This document shows positions 16,558 through 25,217 of a stretch of DNA of 34,304 bases, piece by piece; position 1 is the first letter of the stretch, and every line of letters begins with the position of its first letter. Made by a program: the position numbers and the translations under genes. The notes beneath the pieces are model-generated. The model was not told the origin of the DNA. It ran no database searches and worked only from the letters and a program-made list of their open reading frames with translations. Origin of the DNA: Candidatus Rokuibacteriota bacterium (lineage in GTDB: Bacteria > Methylomirabilota > Methylomirabilia > Rokubacteriales > CSP1-6); contig QHSQ01000122.1 in assembly GCA_003221615.1 (NCBI GenBank), positions 1 through 34,304 on the forward strand. Direction: 5' to 3'.

Positions 16558-17890
16558 CGCGCACCGCCCAGAACTCGAGCTCGAGCCCGGGGAACTCGCC
16601 GGCGATGTGCATCGCGAGCGCCCGCGACTGCTCGGTGACTTTCCAGAGATCGCCGCTCCGGTCCAGCTCGAAGTAGAGGAAGCCGGCGTGATAGGGGATC
16701 TGCCGCGGCGCCACCGGCAGGCTGCGCAGCGCGATCCCGGGCAGGTTGAGGTTGACGAGGTCTCTGATGCGCTCGACCGGCCCGATCTTCACGAGCGTCG
16801 GCAGGCTGGCCTGCAGCCGCTCGGGCTGCAGCTGTGCCTTGGCGGCAAGCACGAACCGCGCGGTCTTCACCAGATCGCTGTCGGGAATGGCCGCGACGCG
16901 GAGCCCGTACGCGCGCTCCTGCAGCTCGATCGGGATCGCGTTGCGCTCCAGCACCATCGAGAGCGAGCGCCGGATGTCGGCGATGAGGGGCGCGAACGAT
17001 CCGGCCAGATCCTCGTGGCGATACACCGGATAGGCGACCGGGCGACGGTTCTCCCGCGTGAACGTGGACAGCTCGCCGGCGAGCGAGAGGCACGTCGCGT
17101 AGAGATACTCTGGGTGCAGCGGCGTGGTCGCCGCCAGGTGCGCGAAGAGCGGCTCGAAGCGATTGATCGTCTCGAGCCACAGGAATTCGGCGATCTCGGC
17201 GACGCCGCCCGGCCCTGGCTGCGACAGGCGCGTCGCGAGCGCGTCCCCGCGCTGGTGCAGGAGCCCGTGCACGTCGCGCAGCAGGCTCGACAGCGCGGGC
17301 GCGGCGCCGGCGTCCAGCATCGACGGGATGTAGCCCTGGTCGAGCACGACGCGAGTGTCGGCGCGGCGCTCGATGACACGGGCGACGCCGAGGCCGCAAT
17401 AGGCCGCGGTCACGTCCGCTTCCTTCAGGAGCTGCAGTCGCAGGCGCCCGATCTGGATCAGCGCCGTGCGATCGAAGGTCGCGTTGCTGTCCTTGACCTC
17501 GAGCTCTCCGGCCACGTAGCGCGCCAGGCTATCGGCGCCGGCGCCGCCCAGATCGGCTTCGTCCACGCCGTGGCGACGCACCGGCAGTGAGAGGGTCACG
17601 AGCGAGTCGCGCAAGGTGGTCGGAACGTCCAGCGGCGGCGGCAGCGGGTCGCGGGCCGGGCAATCGAACGGCGTCCCGTCCGGAAGCACGCCGCGCGCGG
17701 CGCGGATGGCCAGCTTGCCGAGCTCCAGCAGCGACTCGTCGATCGCGAGCTCGAGGAAGCCGTATCCGTGCGGGCGCAGGGCCCGGGTGCGTTGCTCGAG
17801 CTGCGTCTCCAGGTGCCGGTCGTGCTGCTGGAAGTGCTGGGGCTGGAGGAACGTGCCCTCGGACCAGATGATTCGATTGTCCCAGCTCAC
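16550..17890 (-). CDS. tssK: T6SS baseplate protein TssK
   Basis: This is a 446-residue protein, the standard TssK length. It has the family opening IIWSEGTFLQPQHFQQHDRH, the shoulder-domain strand pattern, the middle helical domain (LDAGAAPALSSLLRDVHGLLHQRG, LYATCLSLAGELSTF) and the C-terminal head with LPGIALRSLPVAPRQIPYHAGFLYFELDR and LWKVTEQS. TssK connects the baseplate to the cytoplasmic parts of TssL and TssM. The TssF/TssG baseplate partners are not in the window. The start is GTG at 17890, seven bases after the tssJ stop. Confidence 0.96.
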   Translation of the reverse strand: MSWDNRIIWSEGTFLQPQHFQQHDRHLETQLEQRTRALRPHGYGFLELAIDESLLELGKLAIRAARGVLPDGTPFDCPARDPLPPPLDVPTTLRDSLVTLSLPVRRHGVDEADLGGAGADSLARYVAGELEVKDSNATFDRTALIQIGRLRLQLLKEADVTAAYCGLGVARVIERRADTRVVLDQGYIPSMLDAGAAPALSSLLRDVHGLLHQRGDALATRLSQPGPGGVAEIAEFLWLETINRFEPLFAHLAATTPLHPEYLYATCLSLAGELSTFTRENRRPVAYPVYRHEDLAGSFAPLIADIRRSLSMVLERNAIPIELQERAYGLRVAAIPDSDLVKTARFVLAAKAQLQPERLQASLPTLVKIGPVERIRDLVNLNLPGIALRSLPVAPRQIPYHAGFLYFELDRSGDLWKVTEQSRALAMHIAGEFPGLELEFWAVRGA

Positions 17891-17897
17891 GGTCGGC

Positions 17898-18359
17898 TCA
17901 TTTCACGGCGACGGTGACGGCCCGCGCCTGGAGGCCGATGGTGATCGTGGGACTCCGCTTCGGCGGCACCGGCACCGCCTGGCGCCAGCGCGCCTGCTCG
18001 AGGTCGCGGAATGCCCCGGCGACGCCGATGAATTTCGTCTCCGGCTGGAGCTGCCGGCGGTATTGCCGGGTCTCGGCCGGCTGCAGCTGGAATTCTTCGC
18101 GCCCGACCAGCTCGCCGCTCAGGGTCGCCTGCTCGTTGTCGAAAAGCGAGAAGAAGTCGGCGCCGTTGAACGCCGCGACCGACTTGAGCTCGTAGACCCG
18201 CACCACGATCGGTGATGGCCGGCCCGCGCGATCGGGATTGACGTTCGGATCGACATTGATCGCGCCGCTCAGGAGCGGCGGACTGCTCCCGCAGCCCATG
18301 GCAACCGCGACGCCGCAGGCGAGCAGCAGCAGGCGAGCCAGGGATCGTGGACCGATCAC
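17898..18359 (-). CDS. tssJ: T6SS outer-membrane lipoprotein TssJ
   Basis: This is a 153-residue lipoprotein. The N-terminus has a basic start, a Leu-rich helix and a lipobox ending at Cys 23 (VAMGC), with Gly-Ser after it, which would send the mature protein to the outer membrane. The mature part shows the TssJ beta-sandwich motifs: SPIVVRVYELKSVAAFNGADFFSLF, then a gap, LQPAETRQY, and FIGVAGAFRDLEQARWR. TssJ binds the periplasmic C-terminus of TssM. The GTG start at 18359 follows the kinase stop by one base, giving tight coupling. Short spacing to tssK fits a single transcript. Confidence 0.93.
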   Translation of the reverse strand: MIGPRSLARLLLLACGVAVAMGCGSSPPLLSGAINVDPNVNPDRAGRPSPIVVRVYELKSVAAFNGADFFSLFDNEQATLSGELVGREEFQLQPAETRQYRRQLQPETKFIGVAGAFRDLEQARWRQAVPVPPKRSPTITIGLQARAVTVAVK

Positions 18360-18360
18360 G

Positions 18361-21345
18361 CTATGGCCTCCTGGTGCCGCGGGAGGCCGCGTCGGTTGCC
18401 GACGTTCCGCGCGGAGCCTTGAGAGCGTCCTCTCGAGTCTCTTGGATGGTCCAGCCGCGCGTTCCGCGCTTGAGCGTGTAGACGAACCTGGACTCTTGCC
18501 GGATCCGCTGACCTTCCTTCAGGCTGATGTCGTCCTCGCGCCGGCCCGTGGCGTGCGCCTCGTCCCCATTCACCGTGATCTCGTCGACCTTCAAATCGAC
18601 CTTGTGGCTCCGCTTGATGTCGTTGGCGACCCGCATCCGGTTGATCTCGTCCGACGTCAGGCCGGGACGGACCTGTTGCAAGAGCGCGAGGTTCTTGGTC
18701 TCGATCGCGCGGACGTAGGCGTCCAGGACCGTCCTGATCTCGGCGCGCGGGTTCGGCGCGCCGGGCGCGGCCGGAGCGCTCGGTGCGACCGGCACGCTCG
18801 GCGTCGCCGCCACGGCCGGCGCCTTCGGCGGCTCGGGCGGTGGTAGGGCCTTCGCGAACAGCTCGGTGGCGGCGCGGAAGCCGGCGGCCGCCTCCGTGAA
18901 GGAGGTCTGCGCGTACATCGCGACGCCCTGCCGCTCGGTCTCGAGCGCGCGGGCGAACTCCGGCGCGGAGGTCGACGCGCGCTGCTTGGCCGCGACCATC
19001 TGGGCGCGGGCCGAGTCGGCCGCGGTCCGCTGCTCCCGCTTGACCAGCGCCAACTGCTCGGCCTCGCCGTATCGCGCGGCCGCTTGCTGGTAAGCCTGAG
19101 TCGCCGCGGTCAGATCACCCGCGGTCGAAAAGCGCTCGCCCTCGGCCTGAGCCGCTTGCGCCCGCGACATGACGTCGCCGGCGAGCGCCGTCGCGTCGGC
19201 TCTGGTCGCTCGGTCGCGCGCGGCGACCATCGTGGCGCGCAGCTGATCCACCGCGCCGCGCTGCTGCTGGGCCGTCGCGCGCTGCTGTTCCGCGGCCTCG
19301 CGCGCTGATCGGTCCTGGGCCTCGCGTCGGCTCGAGGTCACGGTCGAGGCCACATAGTAGGTCCCGAAACCCGCGACCAGCAGCACCGCCACCGACGGCA
19401 CCAGATAGCGCGGCGATTGCCAGATCGGCCGGACACGACCGGCCCGACGCGGCGCGATGGTCGAAGGCGCCGGCCGGGCGCTCTCGAAAGCGCTCGGCCG
19501 CGCCACAATCGGCGCCGCCTTCGCTTCGACCGGTACCGGGCTCTGAGCCGGCTTCTTCGCGGGCGGCGGGAAGGCGACCGGCGGCGTCTCCACCAGCACG
19601 GTCGGGGCCTCCGCGAACACCGTCTCGTCGGAGGCTCGCACCGGCCTCACCACCTCGACCGGCGCCGCGGCTCGGCGCGCCTCGGCCGCCGCCTGGGCTT
19701 CACGCGCTGCCGCCCGTCCCTCACGCGCGGCCGCGTCGGCGCGCTCGAAGAGCTGCCTGGCGTCGTCGAAATGCTTCTCGGCCGGCGCGTACGCCTCCTC
19801 CGTGAGGGCCGCGCGCCCCTCAGCGAGCTTCGTCTCCGCCTGGCCCCAGAGATGGGGTTGGTCCAGTCTGGCCTCGGCCGCTTCGGCGCCGCGCCGGGCC
19901 TGCTCGGCGCGCTCGCGCATGCGCGCGGCCGAGTCGCTCGCGCGGCGGCGCGCCTCCTCGAGCGACGTCTCCTCTGCCTGCTCGCGAGCGAGCGCGGCCT
20001 GCGCGGCGCGACGGAGTCGCGCGGCTTCGGCGGGCTCGGCCGACGGGGCCGCGTGCTCCGCGACCCATTCGAGCATCTCGAGGCATCGGGCGTAGTCCCG
20101 CGCGTCGTAGGCCGCGCTCGCTTCGCGCACGAACGCTTCGAGCTGCTCCTGGCCCTGGCGGCGCTCCGCGACCTGGTGCTGAGCCTGTCGCAGGCTCTCG
20201 GCCGCATGCACGTGCTCCGGCATCTCGGCGACGACACGGTCGAGCTCCAGGACCGCCCGGTCGTAATCACAGGCTCGGAGCGCTTCGAGACCGTTGTCGA
20301 GCGACGGCCGGAGGGACTCCGCCCGCGTCAGGAGCTCGTTGAGGCGCGCGATTCGCGTCGACGTGTCTTTCCCGACGCTCTCGAGCGTCGTGCGCGGCGC
20401 GTGCTCGTCCACGACGAACACGGTCTCGTCGGCCCAGGGGCCGCCCAGCCGGGCCTCGAGCGCCCCCCGAAGCTCGTGCAGCTGGCGGAGGCGACCCTGC
20501 ACGTCCTGACGGAGCCGCTCGGTGTCCTCGGCGCGTTTGCGCCGCAGGATCTGGAGCTCCGCGCGCATCTGCCCGAGGTTGGCGAACCGCTTCGTCGGGT
20601 CCTTCGCGAGCGCCCGCTCGATGATCGCTTCCAGCTCGGCCGGCAGGCTCGGCTCCACCTCGCTGAGCCGAGGCGGATTGTCGCTCCGGAGCTTCTCGAG
20701 GATCTCGATCGGATCGTCGCCCGAGAACGGCGCGCGATTCGTGAGGAGCTCGTAGAAGACCGCGCCGACCGAGAAGATGTCCGAGGCGTGGCCGCCCTGG
20801 CCGCGCGCCCGCTCGGGCGCCATGTACTGGAGCGTCCCGACGATGAGCCCGGCGCGAGTCAACCCCGTCTCGGCCGCGGCGAGCTGCGCGATCCCGAAGT
20901 CGAGGATCTTCACCTGGCCGTTGCGGAGCACGAAGATGTTGCCGGGCTTGACGTCGCGATGGACGACGCCCTTCTCGTGCGCGTACTCGAGCCCCTCGCA
21001 GATCTGGATCATGAGGGGCAGCTTGTCCTCGAGGTGGGTGATCGTCCGCCGGGCGATGAGCTGGCGGAGCTCGTCGCCCTCGAGCAGCTCCATCACGATG
21101 AAGAGGTTGCCGTCCGCCTCGCCGAGGTCGTGAATGGTCACGACGTTCGGGTGGCTGAGCTTGGCGCAGGCCTGCCCCTCCCGGAAGAACCGGGCCCGGA
21201 GCTCGTCGGTGTGATCGGTCTCGGCGGAGACGACCTTCAGCGCGACGAGCCGGTCGAGCGAGGGGTCGTGCGCCTTGTAGACGCTGCCCATGCCGCCGCG
21301 GCCGATGCGCTCGATGATCCGGTACTTCCCGATTTTCTGGATCAT
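18361..21345 (-). CDS. Transmembrane Ser/Thr kinase, PpkA-like, with C-terminal SnoaL-like domain
   Basis: This 994-residue protein has an active-looking Hanks kinase domain at about 8-265. The glycine loop is GRGGMGSV, the ATP lysine is Lys 37 (ALKVV), HRDVKPGN starts at 129, DFG is at 149-151 and APE at 176-178. A long Ala/Glu/Arg-rich helical region (about 280-560) looks like coiled coil or TPR-like. A Pro-rich stretch, one transmembrane helix (about 645-665), a further helical periplasmic region and a final ~110-residue NTF2/SnoaL-like domain (RTVLDAYVRAIETKNLALL to GWTIQETRED) follow. It very likely phosphorylates TagH, as PpkA does. PpkA of Pseudomonas instead ends in a von Willebrand domain. 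The ATG overlaps the phosphatase stop (ATGA). Confidence 0.9.
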   Translation of the reverse strand: MIQKIGKYRIIERIGRGGMGSVYKAHDPSLDRLVALKVVSAETDHTDELRARFFREGQACAKLSHPNVVTIHDLGEADGNLFIVMELLEGDELRQLIARRTITHLEDKLPLMIQICEGLEYAHEKGVVHRDVKPGNIFVLRNGQVKILDFGIAQLAAAETGLTRAGLIVGTLQYMAPERARGQGGHASDIFSVGAVFYELLTNRAPFSGDDPIEILEKLRSDNPPRLSEVEPSLPAELEAIIERALAKDPTKRFANLGQMRAELQILRRKRAEDTERLRQDVQGRLRQLHELRGALEARLGGPWADETVFVVDEHAPRTTLESVGKDTSTRIARLNELLTRAESLRPSLDNGLEALRACDYDRAVLELDRVVAEMPEHVHAAESLRQAQHQVAERRQGQEQLEAFVREASAAYDARDYARCLEMLEWVAEHAAPSAEPAEAARLRRAAQAALAREQAEETSLEEARRRASDSAARMRERAEQARRGAEAAEARLDQPHLWGQAETKLAEGRAALTEEAYAPAEKHFDDARQLFERADAAAREGRAAAREAQAAAEARRAAAPVEVVRPVRASDETVFAEAPTVLVETPPVAFPPPAKKPAQSPVPVEAKAAPIVARPSAFESARPAPSTIAPRRAGRVRPIWQSPRYLVPSVAVLLVAGFGTYYVASTVTSSRREAQDRSAREAAEQQRATAQQQRGAVDQLRATMVAARDRATRADATALAGDVMSRAQAAQAEGERFSTAGDLTAATQAYQQAAARYGEAEQLALVKREQRTAADSARAQMVAAKQRASTSAPEFARALETERQGVAMYAQTSFTEAAAGFRAATELFAKALPPPEPPKAPAVAATPSVPVAPSAPAAPGAPNPRAEIRTVLDAYVRAIETKNLALLQQVRPGLTSDEINRMRVANDIKRSHKVDLKVDEITVNGDEAHATGRREDDISLKEGQRIRQESRFVYTLKRGTRGWTIQETREDALKAPRGTSATDAASRGTRRP

Positions 21346-22094
21346 GGGCGATACCGGAGCAAGAGCACGCTGATGTTGTCGCGGCCGCCCCGGGCGTTGG
21401 CGCTCTCCACGAGCGCGTCGCACGTCTTCTCGAGGTGCTCGTCGTTGCGGGCGACGGTCTCGAGGATGGACGGGTCGTCGAGCATGTTCGTGAGCCCGTC
21501 GGAGCACAGCAGCACGACGTCGCCGTCGAGCAGGTCGTGCACCGCCACGTCGAACTCGACCTCCGGACGCACGCCGAGCGCCTTGGTGAGGACGTTTTTC
21601 ATGACCGTCCCGACGCCGGCATCGGCGTCGGCCCACGCGCTGTTGGCGAGCGAGTCGTCGCGGGTGAGCTGGAGCATGCGGCCGCCCCGGATCAAGTAGA
21701 TGCGACTGTCACCGACGTGGCCATACGTGAACCGCGTCTCGTCGGGCCTGCCGATGATCGTCGCCGCCACCGTCGTGCCCATCCCGGCGTATTCGTCCTC
21801 GGCCGCGGCGCGCGTGTAGATCGCGCGGTTGGCCAGCTTGATCGCCGTGCGGATGCGGTTGGCGTCGAGGGACACGCTCGGGTCGAACCCGTACGGCCAG
21901 GTGAGCTCGGGGTCGGCTTCCGATCGGCTGATGAAGGCCCCGATCGTGTCGACCGCGATCCGCGAGGCGACGTCGCCCGCCTGGTGGCCGCCCATCCCGT
22001 CACACACCACGAGGATCCCGTCGCCGACGAGAATGCTGTCCTCGTTCCTCGCCCGCCGCCGGCCCACGTCGGTGCGGCCACAGTACTGAATCAT
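21342..22094 (-). CDS. PP2C-family protein phosphatase, PppA-like
   Basis: This is a 250-residue metal-dependent Ser/Thr phosphatase. Metal and phosphate residues are present: RNED at 16-19, VVCDGMGGHQAGD at 29-41, GMGTTV, GHVGDSRIYLI, LLCSDGLTNML and the closing GGRDNISVLLL. It should dephosphorylate the TagH scaffold and reverse the effect of the adjacent kinase, resetting the T6SS. The ATG at 22094 is preferred because GAGAGGG lies about 9 bases upstream and the PP2C fold begins there. A GTG at 22163 would add 23 unlike residues. It is coupled to the kinase gene by a 4-base overlap. Confidence 0.92.
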   Translation of the reverse strand: MIQYCGRTDVGRRRARNEDSILVGDGILVVCDGMGGHQAGDVASRIAVDTIGAFISRSEADPELTWPYGFDPSVSLDANRIRTAIKLANRAIYTRAAAEDEYAGMGTTVAATIIGRPDETRFTYGHVGDSRIYLIRGGRMLQLTRDDSLANSAWADADAGVGTVMKNVLTKALGVRPEVEFDVAVHDLLDGDVVLLCSDGLTNMLDDPSILETVARNDEHLEKTCDALVESANARGGRDNISVLLLRYRP

Positions 22095-22165
22095 CTCGAA
22101 GGCCCTCTCGTAGTCGGATGATCGCAAATCGCCATCCGTGCAAGTCCATCGCGCCGTGTTCACGC

Positions 22166-23812
22166 TCAGGGAAGACGAAACGGGACCCCCGGGATTTCCG
22201 GTACCCGAATTTTCTGCCCGGCCTTGAGCGGCGCGTTCAACGCCATTCGATTCGTCTCGGCGATGACCTCACAGCGCAGCCGATCGCCGTAGTAGAGCTC
22301 GGCCAGCGAAACGCACGTCTCGCCCGGCCGCACCGTATGGGTGATGAACATCACCTCGCGCACTTCGTTCTGGAGCGTCTCGAACGCCGTCCGGTTCGTG
22401 GGATCGAGGCTGAGCGCGGTGAGAAACCGCTGCTGCGCCTCACCGAGCACCCCACGATCGAGGAGCGCGCGGCCCTCCTGGAGCAATCCGGCGACGTCGT
22501 GCGCGATGCGACCTTCCAGCCGTTTCTGCGCGTCCTGAGCCTTCCGGTCGCCCGGATTGATCGTGAGCGCGATCGTACGCTCCTCGAACGCCTGCCGCAG
22601 CAGGCCGCCCTTTTCCAGCTGCTCGGACCGGTCGTTGTGCGAGGCCGCGAGCCGCTCGCGCGACCAGGGCCCCCGAGCCGCGACGGCGGCCGTGGACATC
22701 GGCGGCGCCTGTGTCGCGCCCTGGGCGCTCGCGAGCCGCGCGTCGGCCGTCCGGGCCATCTTCACCTCTTCGTCCTGGAACACGACGAGGTTCCTGGCGA
22801 AGTCCTTCGCCGTCATGTCCGAGTAGATCTGGCTGCGGCTGATCTTGAGCGGAGACACGAACGCCGGGTTCGACTGCCTGCGCACCGTGAAGGCCGCGGA
22901 GTACCCGTACTTCCCGACGTACGGCAGAAGCTCGTCGTCCATCTCCCCGAACGGGTACGCCAGGACGTCGCTCGAGCGCCCGAGATGCTTCTTGAACAAG
23001 GTGGCCGGAAACGCGAGCTCCGCCTCGAGGCGCTTGGCGTACGCCGCTTCCGACTCACCCTCCTTGCGTCGAAGATTTTGGTGCGACTTCGAGTGCGCCT
23101 GCACGTCGAAGCCTTGCTCGGTCAACGTCTTCAGATCTTGCCAGGAAAGCGCGCTGCCGCCCCCGATAAAGTCCGAATAGACGAAGAGCGTCGCGCCGAA
23201 GCCGTAATCCTTCAGGATCGGGCGGGCGTACTGGACGAAGGATCGATAGCCATCGTCGAACGTGAGCAGGACGGACTTGCGCGGCAGCTGGCGTCGGCCC
23301 GCCGTGAACGCGAGGAAGTCCGCGAGGCTCACCGCGTGGAATCCCTCGTCGTGGAGCTGGTGGATCTGCGCGTCGAAGGTGCGGGCGGCAATCGAGAGCC
23401 GGCCCTTCTCCTGCGCGCTGATGTTGTGATACACGAGCACAGGCACGAGCTGGTAGCCCCGAGGGAAGACCCCGACCGGATTCCACTCCCGCTTCGGAAT
23501 CACGACTTCCTGGCCTTCCGCCAGCGTGCGGGTCCCCATGTAGTCCTCGATCATCCATTTCTTCTTGGGGTCGCCGAGGTGGCGGCCTGCGAGGGTCTCG
23601 GGCGTATCGCCCGACTTCGCCATGGTCACGACGAAGTCCCGCGACTCGAACGTGTCTGCGACCTTGACCGGGCCGCTCGGGCGGACGGCTGGGGGCGACG
23701 GCTCGCCGCGATCGGCCGGCTGAGGGGCTGGAGCCGGGCGCGTAGTCGAGCACGCGGTGATGAGCATCAGCGCCACCACCAGAACCGACAGCCGCGTCGC
23801 GGACATGCCCAT
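22166..23812 (-). CDS. Lipoprotein polysaccharide deacetylase with LysM domains
   Basis: This 548-residue protein begins with a lipoprotein signal (Cys 21 in LITAC). A LysM-like segment (about 60-105) precedes a NodB/CE4 deacetylase domain (about 120-310) with TFDDG (Asp 186-187), HSKSH (His 240 and 244) and YPFG (286-289). A helical TPR-like region (about 395-475) and a C-terminal LysM (about 490-540, HTVRPGETCVSLAELYYGDRLRCEVIAETN) complete it. It would deacetylate GlcNAc in peptidoglycan or an exopolysaccharide from a lipid anchor. It is the first gene of the minus-strand T6SS run, so local wall modification during apparatus insertion is an attractive role (inference). The ATG 23812 start has GAGG about 8 bases upstream. 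Confidence 0.9.
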   Translation of the reverse strand: MGMSATRLSVLVVALMLITACSTTRPAPAPQPADRGEPSPPAVRPSGPVKVADTFESRDFVVTMAKSGDTPETLAGRHLGDPKKKWMIEDYMGTRTLAEGQEVVIPKREWNPVGVFPRGYQLVPVLVYHNISAQEKGRLSIAARTFDAQIHQLHDEGFHAVSLADFLAFTAGRRQLPRKSVLLTFDDGYRSFVQYARPILKDYGFGATLFVYSDFIGGGSALSWQDLKTLTEQGFDVQAHSKSHQNLRRKEGESEAAYAKRLEAELAFPATLFKKHLGRSSDVLAYPFGEMDDELLPYVGKYGYSAAFTVRRQSNPAFVSPLKISRSQIYSDMTAKDFARNLVVFQDEEVKMARTADARLASAQGATQAPPMSTAAVAARGPWSRERLAASHNDRSEQLEKGGLLRQAFEERTIALTINPGDRKAQDAQKRLEGRIAHDVAGLLQEGRALLDRGVLGEAQQRFLTALSLDPTNRTAFETLQNEVREVMFITHTVRPGETCVSLAELYYGDRLRCEVIAETNRMALNAPLKAGQKIRVPEIPGVPFRLP

Positions 23813-24122
23813 TGGGCTCCTCTACAATCTCCGTGCCGGTTCCGGAAGCTCCGGCCGCACGGCCCCACGCCGAGCGCGACCGCCAGCTGCACAGGCCGCG
23901 TCTGAAATTTCGCCTCAAATTCGCGCCGGCTTGGGCCGGAGTCTATCTCGGTCCCCCTCGTCATGGCAACACCGATGCCAAGCTCGGATCTGCTCGAAAA
24001 CACTGCGATCAGGAAGCGATCCATCGGGCGACCGTCCCTTTCGGGCATCAAAAACTGCGCAAGCGGGTGGTCACCTCGGGCAATCTTCCGCAGCCCACTT
24101 CACTATTCGGGTCCGGCGGCGC
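23813..24122 (-). other. 310-bp non-coding gap before the T6SS operon
   Basis: No convincing gene is seen here on either strand. Short open frames have shadow-like composition. The gap separates the deacetylase start from the stop of the acetyltransferase gene, and it is where the promoter of the minus-strand T6SS run would be expected. Confidence 0.6.
23940..23969 (-). promoter_or_regulatory. Possible sigma70-type promoter of the T6SS operon
   Basis: Read on the minus strand, TTGCCA (23969-23964) is followed after 18 bases by TAGACT (23945-23940). These match the -35 and -10 consensus at 5/6 and 4/6 positions. The site lies about 130 bases before the deacetylase start. In a high-GC genome of unknown lineage such a match is weak evidence. 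Confidence 0.3.
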
Positions 24123-25217
24123 TCAGACTCGCAGCCGAATGTTCCATCGGTAGAGCAAGCATAGGATTGCCCACCAGGCGATGACGTACGCGACCGCGAA
24201 GCCGAGGGATGCGTTGACGGGCGAGGCCAAAGGGGCGAACACCCGGTCGAAGATCACCGCCTGGAGACTCCGTGCCTCGGCTCCCACCCGGAGGACGTAC
24301 AGGAGGCGGGCGACGAGGGTCGACAGGAAGAATAGCACGAGCGCATTCACGCCCAGGACCGCGAAGGGGATGGCCCAGTGTCGCCACCCGCGGACCTCGA
24401 CGAGCCAGTAGCAGGCCGCCAGGGCCAGCACGGCGAGCCCGGTCGTGAGCACGACGTAGGAGCTCGTCCACAGGGACTTGTTGATCGGGAACCACCAGCT
24501 CCAGAGCTCGCCGACCGCGACGCCGACGATCCCGGCCACGGCGAGCCGCGTAGCGATGACGCCCGCGCCGCGCCCGCTACGCAGCCAGGTTCCCGTGAGG
24601 ACGCCGAGGAGGGCGGTGGCTGCCGCCGGGACCGTGCTCAGGATCCCCTCCGGGTCGTAGACTTTCGCGACCTGCCAGATGTGCGGCCCGAGGATCGCGC
24701 GATCGATGTACGCGGCCAGGTTTCCGGCCGGGCTGAGGTCGCCCGCGCCGTATCCCGGGACCGGAACCATCGTCATCGCGAGCCAGTACCCCACAAGGAG
24801 GCCCGATGCGATGAAGGCCTGGGCTCGGGTGCTCGTCGACAGATAGATCAAGGCAGCCACGAGGTAGCACACCGCGATCCGCTGGAGCACGCCGGGAATG
24901 CGCAAGGTCGCCCAGGCATACTCGGGGAAGCCGTTGAGGATGATGCCGAGCGCGAAGATCACGAGTGATCGCCGGACCACCCGGAACACGACCGCCCCGC
25001 GTCCCGCGCTGCCGATCCGGGGTTCGAGCGCCAGGGGAATCGCCACGCCGACGATGAAGACGAAGAAGGGGAAGATCACGTCGGTCGGCGTCCAGCCGTG
25101 CCACGGCGCGTGACGGAGCGGCGGGTAGACGGCTCGCCACGTCCCGGGATTGTTGACGAGCACCATCGCCGCGACGGTGAGCCCGCGCAGGGCGTCGACC
25201 GAGAGCAGCCGCGTCAA
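24123..25217 (-). CDS. HGSNAT/NagX-like membrane acetyltransferase
   Basis: This is a 364-residue multi-spanning membrane protein with about ten hydrophobic helices. The N-terminus, RLLSVDALRGLTVAAMVLVNNPG then HAPWHGWTPTDVIFPFFVF, is the signature of bacterial relatives of heparan-alpha-glucosaminide N-acetyltransferase (NagX/DUF5009 group). These proteins use acetyl-CoA from the cytoplasm to acetylate amino sugars on the far side of the membrane. The His in HAPWHGW is a candidate catalytic or substrate residue. The TTG start at 25217 directly follows the stop of the caspase-like gene and is required to keep the conserved SVDALRG opening. The substrate may be a wall-derived amino sugar (inference). 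Confidence 0.88.
   Translation of the reverse strand: MTRLLSVDALRGLTVAAMVLVNNPGTWRAVYPPLRHAPWHGWTPTDVIFPFFVFIVGVAIPLALEPRIGSAGRGAVVFRVVRRSLVIFALGIILNGFPEYAWATLRIPGVLQRIAVCYLVAALIYLSTSTRAQAFIASGLLVGYWLAMTMVPVPGYGAGDLSPAGNLAAYIDRAILGPHIWQVAKVYDPEGILSTVPAAATALLGVLTGTWLRSGRGAGVIATRLAVAGIVGVAVGELWSWWFPINKSLWTSSYVVLTTGLAVLALAACYWLVEVRGWRHWAIPFAVLGVNALVLFFLSTLVARLLYVLRVGAEARSLQAVIFDRVFAPLASPVNASLGFAVAYVIAWWAILCLLYRWNIRLRV

Noticed and set aside
21346..21636. N-terminal extension of the kinase open frame
   Set aside because: It overlaps the phosphatase and is Arg-rich. The kinase fold begins at MIQKIGKYRI, which has a coupled ATGA start.
19417..21699. 760-residue plus-strand open frame opposite the kinase gene
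   Set aside because: The minus strand has a complete kinase with all motifs. This frame is Arg/Glu/Leu/Val-rich and shows no recognisable domain.
22118..23905. 595-residue plus-strand open frame opposite the deacetylase
   Set aside because: The deacetylase and LysM motifs are clear on the minus strand; the plus frame is a shadow.
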